From: Kribbella monticola | Lineage (GTDB): Bacteria > Actinomycetota > Actinomycetes > Propionibacteriales > Kribbellaceae | Assembly: GCF_003261635.1 (NCBI RefSeq) | Contig: NZ_QFXK01000091.1 | Span: 62,001 to 126,000 of the forward strand | Direction: 5' to 3' | DNA length: 64,000 bases | Shown: in pieces, positions 1 to 8,174 of the stretch | How the letters are laid out: every line of letters begins with the position of its first letter | Position numbering within the stretch: position 1 is the stretch's first letter | Made by a program: the position numbers and the translations under genes | Notes under the pieces: generated by a model | What the model was told of the DNA's origin: nothing | The model's database searches: none | Seen by the model: only the letters and a program-made list of their open reading frames with translations

Positions 1-298
1 GCGCCACCGCGAGCCCGGTCGCGATCGCCGGCGCGCGGCCGTGGATCGAGTGCATGCCGTACGTCGACAGGTAGTACGGGAACCGTGAGGAGCAGCCGAT
101 CCCGGAGACCATCGCGACGTTCTCGCGCTTGATCCCCAGCTCGGGCAGAAACCCTTGAAAAGCAGCCAGTACTGCGTAGTCGCCGCATCCCGGGCACCAC
201 CGGACCTCCTGGTCCGACACGTACTCCTTGCGGTTCTGCGGCTCGTCGGCGGTGGGGACGCCCCGCAGACCGGGCAGACCCAGATCGATCGAGGTCAT
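1..298 (-). CDS. korB: 2-oxoglutarate:ferredoxin oxidoreductase beta subunit, cut by window edge
   Basis: Only the first 99 codons lie in the window and the 3' end is missing. The product binds thiamine diphosphate and, with KorA, oxidatively decarboxylates 2-oxoglutarate to succinyl-CoA while reducing ferredoxin in the cytoplasm. The visible part shows the family's N-terminal WCPGCGDY motif (two cysteines that help bind a 4Fe-4S cluster) and the VSGIGCSSR and GMHSIHGRAPAIATG segments of the ThDP-binding fold. The ATG at 298 overlaps the korA stop by four bases (ATGA), so translation is probably coupled to korA upstream. The call is secure even though the gene is partial. Confidence 0.93.
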   Translation of the reverse strand, partial: MTSIDLGLPGLRGVPTADEPQNRKEYVSDQEVRWCPGCGDYAVLAAFQGFLPELGIKRENVAMVSGIGCSSRFPYYLSTYGMHSIHGRAPAIATGLAVA

Positions 299-2340
299 CG
301 TGCTCCCTCCGGGTTCAGGTGGCCGGTCGAGGTGTGGCCGTTCGAAGACTGGCCGTTCGAAGACTGGCCGTTCGAGGTGTGGCCGTTGTGCGCGATCGGG
401 TCGTGCAGGGCCTCGCCGTGGGTGACAGCGGCCGCGTCGGCGCCCAGGTGCCGGGCGTCGTCGTCGATCCCCTCGGTCTCCTCGACCAGGTTGCCGATCA
501 CCTCGGCGAGCTCGGCCGCGCCGAGCGGCATACCCCGCACCTGCGCGTAGGACACGACATCGACCAGGTACTTCGCCCGCAACAGCATCGCGAGCTGCCC
601 GAGGTTCATCTCCGGCACGAGCACCTTGTCGTAGGAGCGCAGGATGTCGCCCAGGTTCGGCGGGAACGGGTTCAGGTGCCGCAGGTGTGCCTGCGCGATC
701 TTCCCGCCCACCTTGCGAACACGGCGGCAGGCAGCACCGATCGGCCCGTACGTCGAACCCCAGCCGAGCACCAGCACCTTCGCCGTACCGTCGGGGTCGT
801 CCACCTCCAGCGGCGGGACGGTGATGCCGTCGACCTTGGCCTGCCGGGTGCGGACCATCAGATCGTGGTTCGCCGGGTCGTAGGAGATGTTGCCGGTCTT
901 GTCCTCCTTCTCCAGACCACCGATGCGGTGATCGAGCCCCGCCGTACCGGGAACGGCCCAGGCGCGGGCCAGGGTCTCCGGATCGCGCAGGTAGGGAAGG
1001 TAGACCGGCTCGCCCTTGTCGTTGGTCGCGTTGGGTGCCGTCGTGAAGTTGGGATCGATCGTCGGCAGGTCCTCGATCACCGGGATCTGCCAGGGTTCGG
1101 AGCCGTTCGCCAGGTACCCGTCGGACAGCACGATCACCGGGGTGCGGTAGGTGACCGCGATCCGGGTGGCCTCGACCGCGATCGCGAAGCAGTCCGCGGG
1201 GGACTGGGCCGCGACCACCGGCAGCGGGGCCTCGCCGTTGCGGCCGAACATCACCTGCAGCAGGTCGGCCTGCTCGGTCTTGGTCGGCATACCGGTCGAC
1301 GGGCCGGCCCGCTGGATGTCGCAGACGACCAGCGGCAGTTCGAGCATCACGCCGAGACCGATCGTCTCGGACTTCAGGCTGATCCCCGGACCGGACGACG
1401 TGGTGACACCGAGGGCGCCGCCGAACGAAGCGCCCAGGGCGGCGCCGACACCGGCGATCTCGTCCTCGGCCTGGATCGTCGTCACGTCGAACCTCTTCAG
1501 CTTCGACAGCTCGTGCAGTACGTCGGATGCCGGGGTGATCGGGTACGCGCCGAGCACCAGCGGCATACCGGCTCGCTGAGCGCCCGCCACCAGGCCGTAC
1601 GCCAGCGCGAGGTTGCCGGAGATGTTGCGGTACTGACCGGTCGCCATCCGCGCGGGCTTCACCTCGTAGCGGACCGAGAACTCCTCGGCCGTCTCGCCGA
1701 AGTTGTAGCCGGCCCGGAAGGCGGCGATGTTCGCGTCCCGGATGTCGGGCTTGCCGGCGAACTTCGTCTCGAGGAAGGAGATCGTCGACTCGACCGGCCG
1801 CTGGAACAACCAGGACACCAGGCCGAGCGCGTACATGTTCTTGGCCCGGGACGCGTCCTTGCGGGTCAGCCCGAACTCCTTGACCGACTCCACCGTCATC
1901 CCGGTGAGATTCAGCGGTACGACGTGGTACGCGTCGAGCTCGCCCGTCTCCAGCGGGTTCTCGTCGTACCCGATCCGCTTCAGGTTGCGCGCCGTGAAGT
2001 CCGCCGTGTCGATGATCAGGGTGGATCCGCGCGGTACGTCGCGCAGGTTCGCCTTGAGCGCGGCGGGGTTCATCGCGATCAGCACATCGGGTGCATCACC
2101 CGGCGTGAGGATGTCGTGGTCGGCGAAGTGCAACTGGAACGACGACACTCCCGGCAGAGTCCCGGCTGGTGCCCGGATCTCGGCTGGGAAGTTCGGCAAC
2201 GTCGACAGGTCATTGCCGAACGACGCCGTCTCCGCTGTGAATCGGTCCCCCGTGAGCTGCATCCCGTCACCGGAGTCACCGGCGAACCGGATCACCACGC
2301 GGTCGAGCTGCCTGACCTCGATGGTCACTGTTCTGTTCAT
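295..2340 (-). CDS. korA: 2-oxoglutarate:ferredoxin oxidoreductase alpha subunit (gamma-alpha fusion)
   Basis: Predicted 681-residue catalytic partner of KorB. The N-terminal part (about residues 10-190, starting at VIRFAGDSGDGM) is the gamma domain. The alpha domain follows, with the YPITPASD motif, the IQAEDEIAG stretch and TSSGPGISLKSE, all typical of pyruvate/2-oxoacid:ferredoxin oxidoreductases. I chose the ATG at 2340 (MNRTVTIEV) because a GGAG lies five bases upstream, although the frame stays open to 2415. The C-terminus carries a low-complexity tail of repeated SNGQS/SNGH units (15-bp DNA repeats near 331-385) that is unlikely to be catalytic. The gene is divergent from the lipoprotein and nuoA. 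Its leader contains a strong inverted repeat at 2398-2430. Confidence 0.93.
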   Translation of the reverse strand: MNRTVTIEVRQLDRVVIRFAGDSGDGMQLTGDRFTAETASFGNDLSTLPNFPAEIRAPAGTLPGVSSFQLHFADHDILTPGDAPDVLIAMNPAALKANLRDVPRGSTLIIDTADFTARNLKRIGYDENPLETGELDAYHVVPLNLTGMTVESVKEFGLTRKDASRAKNMYALGLVSWLFQRPVESTISFLETKFAGKPDIRDANIAAFRAGYNFGETAEEFSVRYEVKPARMATGQYRNISGNLALAYGLVAGAQRAGMPLVLGAYPITPASDVLHELSKLKRFDVTTIQAEDEIAGVGAALGASFGGALGVTTSSGPGISLKSETIGLGVMLELPLVVCDIQRAGPSTGMPTKTEQADLLQVMFGRNGEAPLPVVAAQSPADCFAIAVEATRIAVTYRTPVIVLSDGYLANGSEPWQIPVIEDLPTIDPNFTTAPNATNDKGEPVYLPYLRDPETLARAWAVPGTAGLDHRIGGLEKEDKTGNISYDPANHDLMVRTRQAKVDGITVPPLEVDDPDGTAKVLVLGWGSTYGPIGAACRRVRKVGGKIAQAHLRHLNPFPPNLGDILRSYDKVLVPEMNLGQLAMLLRAKYLVDVVSYAQVRGMPLGAAELAEVIGNLVEETEGIDDDARHLGADAAAVTHGEALHDPIAHNGHTSNGQSSNGQSSNGHTSTGHLNPEGAR

Positions 2341-2674
2341 CTCCAAGTCGAGCTTGGGCCGGCCGGAGCTCTCGTGGAGACAGCCGATCCCCCCGGGTAA
2401 GGGCGATACCCCCATATTAGTTCGCCCTTAGTACGGAACCATGCGAAAGCCGGTGCAGTCCACAGCCTGGGATCAACCGATACCCACCGGCCCGGCAGTG
2501 GTTTGATGCGCCCTTCGCGGTCCCGCCGCCAGCGCGTACTACGTGCTTCGGCCTGGCCGGCCTGAGGTCACTGCGAGCAGTCGCTCGCTTGCCTTCTGCA
2601 GTCAATGCGGGCAGGGTGTCGTCATGAATTCGTGACCTACCCCGGGATCCACCCGGGCTCGAGGGAGTTTCGCC
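2341..2674. other. Intergenic region between korA and the divergent lipoprotein gene
   Basis: This 334-base stretch holds no convincing gene. A 62-codon minus-strand frame at 2417-2605 is open but has no ribosome site or recognisable product. It should contain the divergent promoters. The only clear element is the inverted repeat at 2398-2430 around a TAATAT hexamer on the minus strand. A purine-rich site (GAGGGAG) precedes the plus-strand ATG at 2675. Confidence 0.6.
2398..2430 (-). promoter_or_regulatory. Nine-base perfect inverted repeat overlapping a putative korA promoter
   Basis: TAAGGGCGA (2398-2406) and TCGCCCTTA (2422-2430) are perfect inverted copies separated by 15 bases. On the minus strand the spacer reads through TAATAT, a good -10 hexamer about 75 bases from the korA ATG. 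A dyad straddling the -10 and start of transcription is the usual layout for a repressor site. The regulator is unknown. Confidence 0.55.
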
Positions 2675-3490
2675 ATGGGCCTTCGCCCGATCGTCGCCGG
2701 CCTGATCACGGCGGCCCTGCTGACCGCACCGCTGACCGCCTGCGGCGCGACCCCGCTACCGGCCGAGAGTTCGCTCTCGCTCCAGCGCAGTCAGGTGGCG
2801 ACCCAGGCCACCGCTCCGGTCCGGACCGTGAAGATCACCAGCCTCCGGACGACCGACTACACCAAAGGCACGCTGACCGTTGCGGGCACGCTCACGCCGG
2901 CACCGGCCGCCGGTTCGCGGATCGCCCTCCAGCGCTGGTCGTCGACCGCGGGCTGGCAGGAGATCGGCCACGCGAGCTCGTCCGGCACGCAGGTGACGAT
3001 CTCCGCGAACCAGCCCGGCTCGATCCGCACCTACCGGCTGGCGATCGGCCCCCAGGCGCCGTACGCCGCTGCTGCCTCCGCGCCGGCCGGCTTCTACCAC
3101 TACGTCTGGCGGGGCATCTACAAGAAGCCGCTGCTCGCCACCGGCGGCAAAGGGCACCCGCAGTACAACGTCGTGTCGCCGTCCGAGGCGCCGCGCCGGG
3201 CCGAGGCGGAACTGCTTGCCGACAAGGGCGGCGTGGTCTGGGGCGACATCAACAGCGCGGGCTGCACGTGGGTGAAGAACTGGCTCGGCAACATCACCGA
3301 CGGCACGATCCGCGCGTTGCTGCTGAACGGCAGCACAGTGCTGGGCACTCTCGATCAAGCGCAGGAGACCGAAGGCTGGCTGAACCGGAAGATCACCGGT
3401 GTCACCCGGCTGCGCCTGCAGATCGCCGATGTGCGTTCCGGCTACGGCCCGCAGGTCGCCACCGACTCGATGCTGCTCTGCACCAACTGA
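2675..3490 (+). CDS. Predicted secreted lipoprotein of unknown function
   Basis: The 271-residue product has a lipoprotein signal: hydrophobic LITAALLTAPLTA followed by the lipobox LTAC, with the modified cysteine near residue 23. The mature part has an extracellular beta-sandwich-like stretch (about residues 55-130, with the VAGTLTPAPAAGSRIALQRW pattern) resembling Ig-like or carbohydrate-binding repeats, then a unique C-terminal half ending LLCTN. I do not recognise a family. It begins at an ATG preceded by GAGGGAG and lies 55 bases upstream of nuoA in the same direction, so it may be co-transcribed with it. Nothing in the sequence ties it directly to respiration. Confidence 0.75.
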   Translation: MGLRPIVAGLITAALLTAPLTACGATPLPAESSLSLQRSQVATQATAPVRTVKITSLRTTDYTKGTLTVAGTLTPAPAAGSRIALQRWSSTAGWQEIGHASSSGTQVTISANQPGSIRTYRLAIGPQAPYAAAASAPAGFYHYVWRGIYKKPLLATGGKGHPQYNVVSPSEAPRRAEAELLADKGGVVWGDINSAGCTWVKNWLGNITDGTIRALLLNGSTVLGTLDQAQETEGWLNRKITGVTRLRLQIADVRSGYGPQVATDSMLLCTN

Positions 3491-3498
3491 GAACCGAC

Positions 3499-3536
3499 GG
3501 ACGCCGTACGAACCAAAGGACGCCGTACGAACTAAA
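3499..3536 (+). repeat. Two tandem 19-base repeats just upstream of nuoA
   Basis: Units at 3499-3517 and 3518-3536 (GGACGCCGTACGAAC[C/T]AAA) differ at one base. They fill most of the 55-base gap between the lipoprotein stop and the nuoA start. The second unit leads into TAAAGT, a possible -10 hexamer. They may be a binding site or simply a local duplication. Confidence 0.7.
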
Positions 3537-3545
3537 GTGGGCCAG

Positions 3546-3902
3546 GTGTCAGAGGCCTACGGAGTTGTCGCGGCGATCCTCGTCCTGGGGCTCGGCGGGC
3601 TGATCGGTGCGTTCGCGCTGAACCGTGCCCTCACCGTCACCTATCCGACGTCGGAGAAGCTCAAAACGTACGAGTCGGGGGTGGACCCGGTCGGCGAAGG
3701 CTGGGCGCAGGTCCACATCCGCTACTACCTCTACGCCTACCTGTACGTCATCTTCGCCGTCGACGCGATCTACCTCTTTCCGTGGGCGGGCGTCTACGCG
3801 GCCCTCGGCATCTCGTCGCTGATCGAGATGTTCGTCTTCCTCGCCTTCGTCACCGTCGGCCTGCTCTACGCCTACCGCAAGGGTGTCCTCACCTGGACCT
3901 GA
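3546..3902 (+). CDS. nuoA: NADH-quinone oxidoreductase subunit A (second complex I set)
   Basis: The 118-residue membrane subunit has three predicted helices (about residues 8-30, 62-82 and 88-108). It carries the NuoA signature ending the first loop (YESGVDPVGEGW, then IRYYLYAYLYVIFAVDAIYLFPW), including the conserved acidic residues in helix 2. The start is the GTG at 3546 (MSEAYGVVAA). The frame is open further upstream, but that part reads into the repeated leader. Family length is about 115-150 residues, so it is full size. nuoA stands alone here: nuoB follows only at 15031, with unrelated genes between. Confidence 0.92.
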   Translation: MSEAYGVVAAILVLGLGGLIGAFALNRALTVTYPTSEKLKTYESGVDPVGEGWAQVHIRYYLYAYLYVIFAVDAIYLFPWAGVYAALGISSLIEMFVFLAFVTVGLLYAYRKGVLTWT

Positions 3903-3906
3903 CGGC

Positions 3907-3923
3907 GGTGACTGTGAGTCACC
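3907..3923 (+). terminator. Short hairpin directly after nuoA
   Basis: GGTGACT-GTG-AGTCACC is a perfect seven-base stem with a three-base loop, starting five bases after the nuoA stop. There is no T-run, so termination is only a possibility. Confidence 0.3.
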
Positions 3924-4094
3924 TGCCCGCGCAGGGAACTATCGTTGCTCGCTCACCCTGAGTGATTGCTTCTGACAACAATATCGATCAGATGCCTTGT
4001 TATGTCACGGATTGCAATTGAGGCATCGCCAATTCGTCAGAACAAGGTTATGGTGACTACTCGGGGACACGGGGCGAATACGGGGTGGTGAGGC

Positions 4095-4373
4095 ATGTCT
4101 TGGCAACTCTGGGTATTGGTTGGGCTGGCCGTCACAGGCGCGATCGGGTTGTTCGCGTGGAAGCTTCGGCACGCTCAAGAAGTCTTCGACCGCATCGTCC
4201 GGCAGACCGATCCGGTCGGACAGACTGATCCGGTGGCACAGGCCGATCCGGTGCGACAGGCCGTTCCGCCGGTTGACGAGGTGGCCCGTCGGCGCCTCGC
4301 CCGTACGCCGGCCCCGCGCCGCGTCGTCGGTCACCTGCCCCACATCGCCGTCCACTCCCGCCGCCACCACTGA
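4095..4373 (+). CDS. Small membrane-anchored protein with DPV repeats
   Basis: The 92-residue product has one N-terminal membrane helix (about residues 4-22, LWVLVGLAVTGAIGLFAW). A charged segment follows, then four approximate seven-residue repeats of the form Q-[TA]-D-P-V-x (about residues 37-59), and a basic, histidine-ending tail. A GGTGAGG ribosome site precedes the ATG. It is preceded by a relatively AT-rich gap (3903-4094) that probably carries its promoter. I recognise no family. The tail and repeats look low-complexity, and it may act as a membrane-tethered adaptor, but that is speculation. Confidence 0.6.
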   Translation: MSWQLWVLVGLAVTGAIGLFAWKLRHAQEVFDRIVRQTDPVGQTDPVAQADPVRQAVPPVDEVARRRLARTPAPRRVVGHLPHIAVHSRRHH

Positions 4374-4389
4374 CCCCCGCTCGCAGCGC

Positions 4390-4465
4390 ACACCGCCGCG
4401 AGCACCGAACACCGCCGCGAGCACCGAACACCGGCGCGGGCACCGAACACCGCCGCGGGCACCGA
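4390..4465. repeat. Four tandem 19-base repeats
   Basis: Units begin at 4390, 4409, 4428 and 4447, with consensus ACACCGCCGCG[A/G]GCACCGA. They lie between the convergent small membrane protein and the LAL regulator. They are adjacent with no spacers, so this is a minisatellite rather than a CRISPR array. No gene runs through them convincingly. Confidence 0.85.
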
Positions 4466-4537
4466 AACCTGGCGGACGCGAAAGATCGCACTTGTCCGGG
4501 AAGCCGCGAGGCGTTCGGCTCTGCGGGAGCGTGGTTG

Positions 4538-7456
4538 TCAGGTGCCGAGGAGGCCGTCGCGGCGGGCTACGGCGGCGGCTTCGGTGCGGGAGCGGACGCC
4601 TAGTTTGGCGAGGATGTTGGAGACGTGCACGCTGACCGTCTTCTCGCTGATGTAGAGCTCGCGGGCCAACTGCCGATTCGTCCGGCCTTCCGCCAGCAGA
4701 GCCAGCACCTCGGTCTCCCGAGCGGTCAGCGCCGCAGGTCCTTCCCCTGTCTCTGCTCCGCCGAGCTCGTCGAGCAGCGGCTTGGCGCCCAGCGTTCGCG
4801 CCACCTCGGCCGCGAGCTGCGCCTGCTCGTGCGCCTCGGTGATCCGCCCAGCCGCACGCAGCGCCGCGGACAGATGCGCCCGCGAGCGTGCCTGCTCGAA
4901 GACGTACCCGTACCCGAAGGCGTCGACCGTCCGCTGCCAGGTCGCGACATGCTCCTCGGCCGATGGCGGATCGATCCCCGCCAGCCAGCGCAGCCGCTCC
5001 CACTCCGCCTCCAGCCTGGCCAGCCAGGCGATTCCCTCGACGCCGAGCACGCGACCAGGCGGCAATCCCTTTTCCGCCGTCGCCTGCCCGTCGGCGAGCA
5101 ACTCCGCGCCTCGCGCGACCAGCTCGGCGGCGGCGGTCGGCTCACTCACCACCCGATGGCTGAGCAACTGCAGGCCGAGTGCCGAGAACCGGATCTTCGC
5201 CATGAACCACTCGGTCTGGAACACCTCGGCGCACAACGTCGACACGTCAGCGATCAACTTCTCTGCCTCGGCGACCTGATCCAACGCGCGGTAAGCATCC
5301 ACCGCGGGTTGCAGCCCGATGATCGGCAGCATCACGTCCAGCGACCACCATTTGCGCAGCCGCTCCAAGTCTTCGGCGACGGCGGTGTCGCCGCGACCGC
5401 CGCGCACCGCCAGGGCCACCCCTCGCAGTGATGCCTCGGCCGCGACCGGCGTCATCGTGTCGACCCGTGCCGTCTCGGCAGCGCCGTCCCAGTCGCCCAG
5501 GATGAATTGGGTCAACGCGAGCATCCGGCGAGCGTCGAACCCGTATGCCGCCCACTGACGCCCGAGCTCACCCGCCCGCTGCCAGGCATTCTCCATGGAG
5601 GCCCGTGCGTTGATCAGGTCGCCCTGCTCGTACTGCGTCGAGCCGAGTAGGAACCGGCTGCGTACTTCGGCCGCCGAGTCGCCGGCCAGCTGAGCCCGTA
5701 CGGCTGCTTCTTCCAACTGCTTCACCGCGATGAGCGGGTCGCCGGCCTGGCGGCGGAGCAGGGCCAGGGTGATCCCGGCGTCACCGGCCGCGGCCTCCTG
5801 GCCGATCTCGCGGGCGATCTGGACCGCCTCCAACGCCCAGCGCTCCGCCTCCATCGGCCGGCCGAGCTGGTAACAGACATTCGCATAGAGCGAGACGACC
5901 TGGGCCTTGAACACGCTGGCCGGCTCGTCGGAGGTCAGCCGCAACGCCTGTGAGACAGCCTCGTGGGCTTCCTGGTCGTTGTCGATGTAGAGGGCGATCT
6001 CGGCCAGCGGTATCAGCAGCTGAGCCCGCTGCAGGCGCGGCGCGTCGGCCGGCAGCTCAGCCAGGGCCTTGCGGAGCAGCTTCAACGCCCGCGGTTGCTG
6101 AGCCGACAACGCGGCCGCCCTTGCGGTCTCGACGATCAGCCAGGTCTTGTCGATGCTGGCGTCCCCGGCCGCGTTGGGATAGAGCTCGAGCGCCATCTCG
6201 TAGTGCTTCAGCGCTTCCTGCGGGGCCGCGACCGAGATCGCCTCCTGCCCGGCCCGCACCCGCGCTTCGAATGCGGTCGCCAGATCGTGGGATCGCGTGG
6301 CGTGCCCGGCCAGCTCCGCCGCAGTACCGGCGACTGTTTGGTCTTTCAGTGCTTTCGCGTACGCCGCGTGTTGGCGCACCCGCTCGCCGGGCAGCAGGTC
6401 GTCGTACACAGCCTCGGCCAGCAGCGCGTGGCGGAAGTAGTAGCTCGCGTTGCCCGGGTGCTCGATGATGTGCGCGTCGATGAGCTCGCGGAGCGCGGCG
6501 TCGAGCTCGCGGTCGGGGAGTCCGGCCACCGAGGTCAGCAGGGTGTGCGGAACCCGGCGCCCGGCGACCGCGATCACGCGGGCGACCTGGCGGGCGTCGT
6601 CCGACAGCGGGTCGAGCCGAACCAGCAGGAGATCGGCAAGATCCGGCGGTACGGCGTCGGCGTCGCCCATCGACGCGGCGGCGACCAGTTCCTCGGTGAA
6701 GAAGGCGTTCCCGCCGGCGCGCTCGAGGATTCGCCGTACCTCGACCTCGGAGAGCGGCTCGGTGGTCAGCTCGTTGAGGAGCGTCAGCGACTCGTCGGCG
6801 TCCAGTGGAGCCACGTTGACCCGGCGTACCCGGGGGATGCGGGACCACTCGGCGATCGGGCGGCGGAGCGGGTGTCGCCGGTGCAGGTCGTCGCTGCGGT
6901 AGGAGATCACCAGCGCCAGTCGCTGCGAGGTGAGCCGGGTGAGCAGGAAACCGATCAGGTCCCGGGTCGAGTCGTCGGCCCAGTGCGCGTCCTCGATGAT
7001 CACCAGCAGCGGCTCGCTGGTCGACAACGCGGTGAAGGCTCCGAGCACCGCGTCGAAAAGCGCGGCACGGTCCAACTGGCCTTCCTGGGGAACGGCCGGG
7101 GCACCGATCAGCCGGTGCGTGGGCAGCAGCCGGCCGATCGCGGGGAAGTTGTTCAGCACGCTGTCGACCACGTCGGGTCGCTCGCCGGCCAGCCGGCCGA
7201 AGATCTCGGTGAAAGCCAGATAGGGCAGGCCGGCGTCGCCGAAGTCGGTGCAGTGCCCGACCAGGACACCGAACCCGCGTTCGTGGGCGCCGGTGGCGAC
7301 CTCGTCCAGCAGGCGGGTCTTGCCGACGCCGGCGTCGCCGGACAGCAGAACGGCGCCGGCGCGACGCGTTTTGGCGTCGTCGACGGCGCTGAGCAGGGCG
7401 GCCATCTCGGTCGAGCGGCCGACGAGAGGTGTCGAGTTCCAGGGCACGACGTCCAT
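4538..7456 (-). CDS. LAL-type LuxR family transcriptional regulator with AAA ATPase domain
   Basis: The 972-residue protein is a large ATP-binding LuxR regulator. It opens with LVGR near residue 11, has a Walker A GDAGVGKT at residues 40-47 and a Walker B-like LLVIIEDAHW around residue 130. A long helical tetratricopeptide-like middle follows, and the protein ends in a LuxR helix-turn-helix (LTARETEVLALLAEG ... SEKTVSVHVSNILAKLG). I chose the ATG at 7456, which has AGGGG upstream. The frame is open to 8038, but an intrinsic terminator at 7572-7616 and two small genes lie in that extension. LAL regulators usually activate neighbouring catabolic or secondary-metabolite genes. Here the immediate upstream neighbours are the small paralogous proteins. 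Confidence 0.9.
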   Translation of the reverse strand: MDVVPWNSTPLVGRSTEMAALLSAVDDAKTRRAGAVLLSGDAGVGKTRLLDEVATGAHERGFGVLVGHCTDFGDAGLPYLAFTEIFGRLAGERPDVVDSVLNNFPAIGRLLPTHRLIGAPAVPQEGQLDRAALFDAVLGAFTALSTSEPLLVIIEDAHWADDSTRDLIGFLLTRLTSQRLALVISYRSDDLHRRHPLRRPIAEWSRIPRVRRVNVAPLDADESLTLLNELTTEPLSEVEVRRILERAGGNAFFTEELVAAASMGDADAVPPDLADLLLVRLDPLSDDARQVARVIAVAGRRVPHTLLTSVAGLPDRELDAALRELIDAHIIEHPGNASYYFRHALLAEAVYDDLLPGERVRQHAAYAKALKDQTVAGTAAELAGHATRSHDLATAFEARVRAGQEAISVAAPQEALKHYEMALELYPNAAGDASIDKTWLIVETARAAALSAQQPRALKLLRKALAELPADAPRLQRAQLLIPLAEIALYIDNDQEAHEAVSQALRLTSDEPASVFKAQVVSLYANVCYQLGRPMEAERWALEAVQIAREIGQEAAAGDAGITLALLRRQAGDPLIAVKQLEEAAVRAQLAGDSAAEVRSRFLLGSTQYEQGDLINARASMENAWQRAGELGRQWAAYGFDARRMLALTQFILGDWDGAAETARVDTMTPVAAEASLRGVALAVRGGRGDTAVAEDLERLRKWWSLDVMLPIIGLQPAVDAYRALDQVAEAEKLIADVSTLCAEVFQTEWFMAKIRFSALGLQLLSHRVVSEPTAAAELVARGAELLADGQATAEKGLPPGRVLGVEGIAWLARLEAEWERLRWLAGIDPPSAEEHVATWQRTVDAFGYGYVFEQARSRAHLSAALRAAGRITEAHEQAQLAAEVARTLGAKPLLDELGGAETGEGPAALTARETEVLALLAEGRTNRQLARELYISEKTVSVHVSNILAKLGVRSRTEAAAVARRDGLLGT

Positions 7457-7571
7457 CTTCGCCCCTGGAGCCGACACAATTCGACGGCATCCCGTCCGCG
7501 CGGCGTCCGCGGCCGCACCAACGACTGTCCGGACACCCGTTCCGGCACCCTTTTCCCGGCCGGTGGCTGGT

Positions 7572-7616
7572 AAAAGAACACCGTCCCCGACCTGAACTAA
7601 CTGGTCGGGGACGGTG
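7572..7616 (-). terminator. Strong intrinsic terminator after the small-protein operon
   Basis: A perfect 14-base stem (7579-7592 with 7603-7616) and a 10-base loop are followed on the minus strand by TTCTTTT. It sits just downstream of the 53-residue small protein and upstream of the LAL regulator. It therefore separates the two transcripts and argues against a start for the regulator upstream of 7579. Confidence 0.85.
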
Positions 7617-7626
7617 GTCACGGCGT

Positions 7627-7788
7627 TCATGCGGCGTGCGTGGGTCGCAGGGCCCGGCGTGCGTGCCGGGGTTCGGGCTTCGGGGCCCGCTCCTGGCTCT
7701 CGCTCCGGGCGGTGGCCCGGAACTCGCGCTTGGTCCGCTCGTGTCGGTAGGCGGTCTCCGCCTGGATCGATTGCGTGGTGATGAACAT
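7627..7788 (-). CDS. Small protein of the AExxYRxERxxR family, copy 1
   Basis: The 53-residue product (MFITTQSIQAETAYRHERTK...) shares the core A-E-x-x-Y-R-x-E-R-x-x-R-[DE]-[FY] with the two small proteins upstream. A GGGGAGG ribosome site sits just before the ATG, overlapping the end of the preceding small gene. The C-terminal half is basic and rich in alanine, arginine and proline, and is not conserved between copies. The core is predicted helical. It is the second gene of a two-gene unit with the 43-residue copy, 12 bases apart, ending in the terminator at 7572-7616. Function unknown. Confidence 0.7.
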   Translation of the reverse strand: MFITTQSIQAETAYRHERTKREFRATARSESQERAPKPEPRHARRALRPTHAA

Positions 7789-7800
7789 GGTTGCCTCCCC

Positions 7801-7932
7801 TCAGACGTTCTTGGTGAACAGGTGGACGAGGTGCCGGCGGGCTCCGGTACGGCGAGCCGTCCGGCCGTAGTCGCGGGCGAGACGCTCGCGGCGGTAGGTG
7901 ACCTCGGCCTTGACGCTGTCGGTGGTGAACAT
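7801..7932 (-). CDS. Small protein of the AExxYRxERxxR family, copy 2
   Basis: The 43-residue product begins MFTTDSVKAEVTYRRERLA and contains the shared core A-E-x-x-Y-R-x-E-R-L-x-R-D-Y. An AGGAGG ribosome site lies about nine bases before the ATG. The length and N-terminus (M-F-[IT]-T-[TD]) match copy 1 closely, so the pair is a tandem duplication. It is the first gene after the leader at 7962-8034, which is duplicated upstream of copy 3. It is too short for most gene callers, but the ribosome site, conserved core and shared leader together support a real gene. Confidence 0.7.
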   Translation of the reverse strand: MFTTDSVKAEVTYRRERLARDYGRTARRTGARRHLVHLFTKNV

Positions 7933-7961
7933 TTCTTTTGCCTCCTGGTTGTTCTCGGCTC

Positions 7962-8034
7962 CTTGCCGATGCCCCTAATCTGCTCGCCTGAGGAGCACCC
8001 GCACATCGGACTTCCTCCCTATCCCCGCCCCTAG
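7962..8034 (-). promoter_or_regulatory. Duplicated leader/promoter block, copy A
   Basis: This 73-base block aligns without gaps to 8429-8501, with 54 identical positions by my count. The core CTGCTCGCCTGAGGAG (plus-strand reading) is invariant, as are CACATC and CTCCCTATCC. Each block ends 15-30 bases before a small-protein start. On the transcript strand TAGGG-type elements recur every 11-12 bases (plus-strand CTCCCTA-like at 8015, 8027 and 8038). This is probably a shared promoter with a regulator site. Confidence 0.7.
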
Positions 8035-8174
8035 CCACTCACTAGGTACTGCTCGTCAACTGGTTTCACCCCCTAGGACCCCTCCGGTACGCCGTACGCC
8101 ACCACCCCGGCGGGGCCCGGAACGCGCGGCGTGGTGGGGGCGGGACGCGGCAGCGTGCTGGGGCCGGGAAACGG

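Noticed and set aside
319..2400. 693-codon plus-strand frame opposite korA
   Set aside because: High GC leaves long open frames on the antisense strand. It lacks a ribosome site and any recognisable domain, while korA on the other strand is certain.
2417..2605. 62-codon minus-strand gene in the korA leader
   Set aside because: No ribosome site, no conserved sequence, and it covers the korA promoter and operator region.
4390..4465. CRISPR-like array
   Set aside because: The repeats are adjacent with no unique spacers, and no cas genes are present.
5963..7573. 536-codon plus-strand frame opposite the LAL regulator
   Set aside because: Low-complexity arginine- and glycine-rich translation with no motif, lying fully within a well-supported gene on the other strand.
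7933..8006. Minus-strand frame starting MCGCSSGEQ as a conserved upstream peptide
   Set aside because: A similar reading occurs in the other leader, but the frames relative to the small genes differ (out of frame in copy A), so DNA rather than peptide conservation is the simpler explanation.
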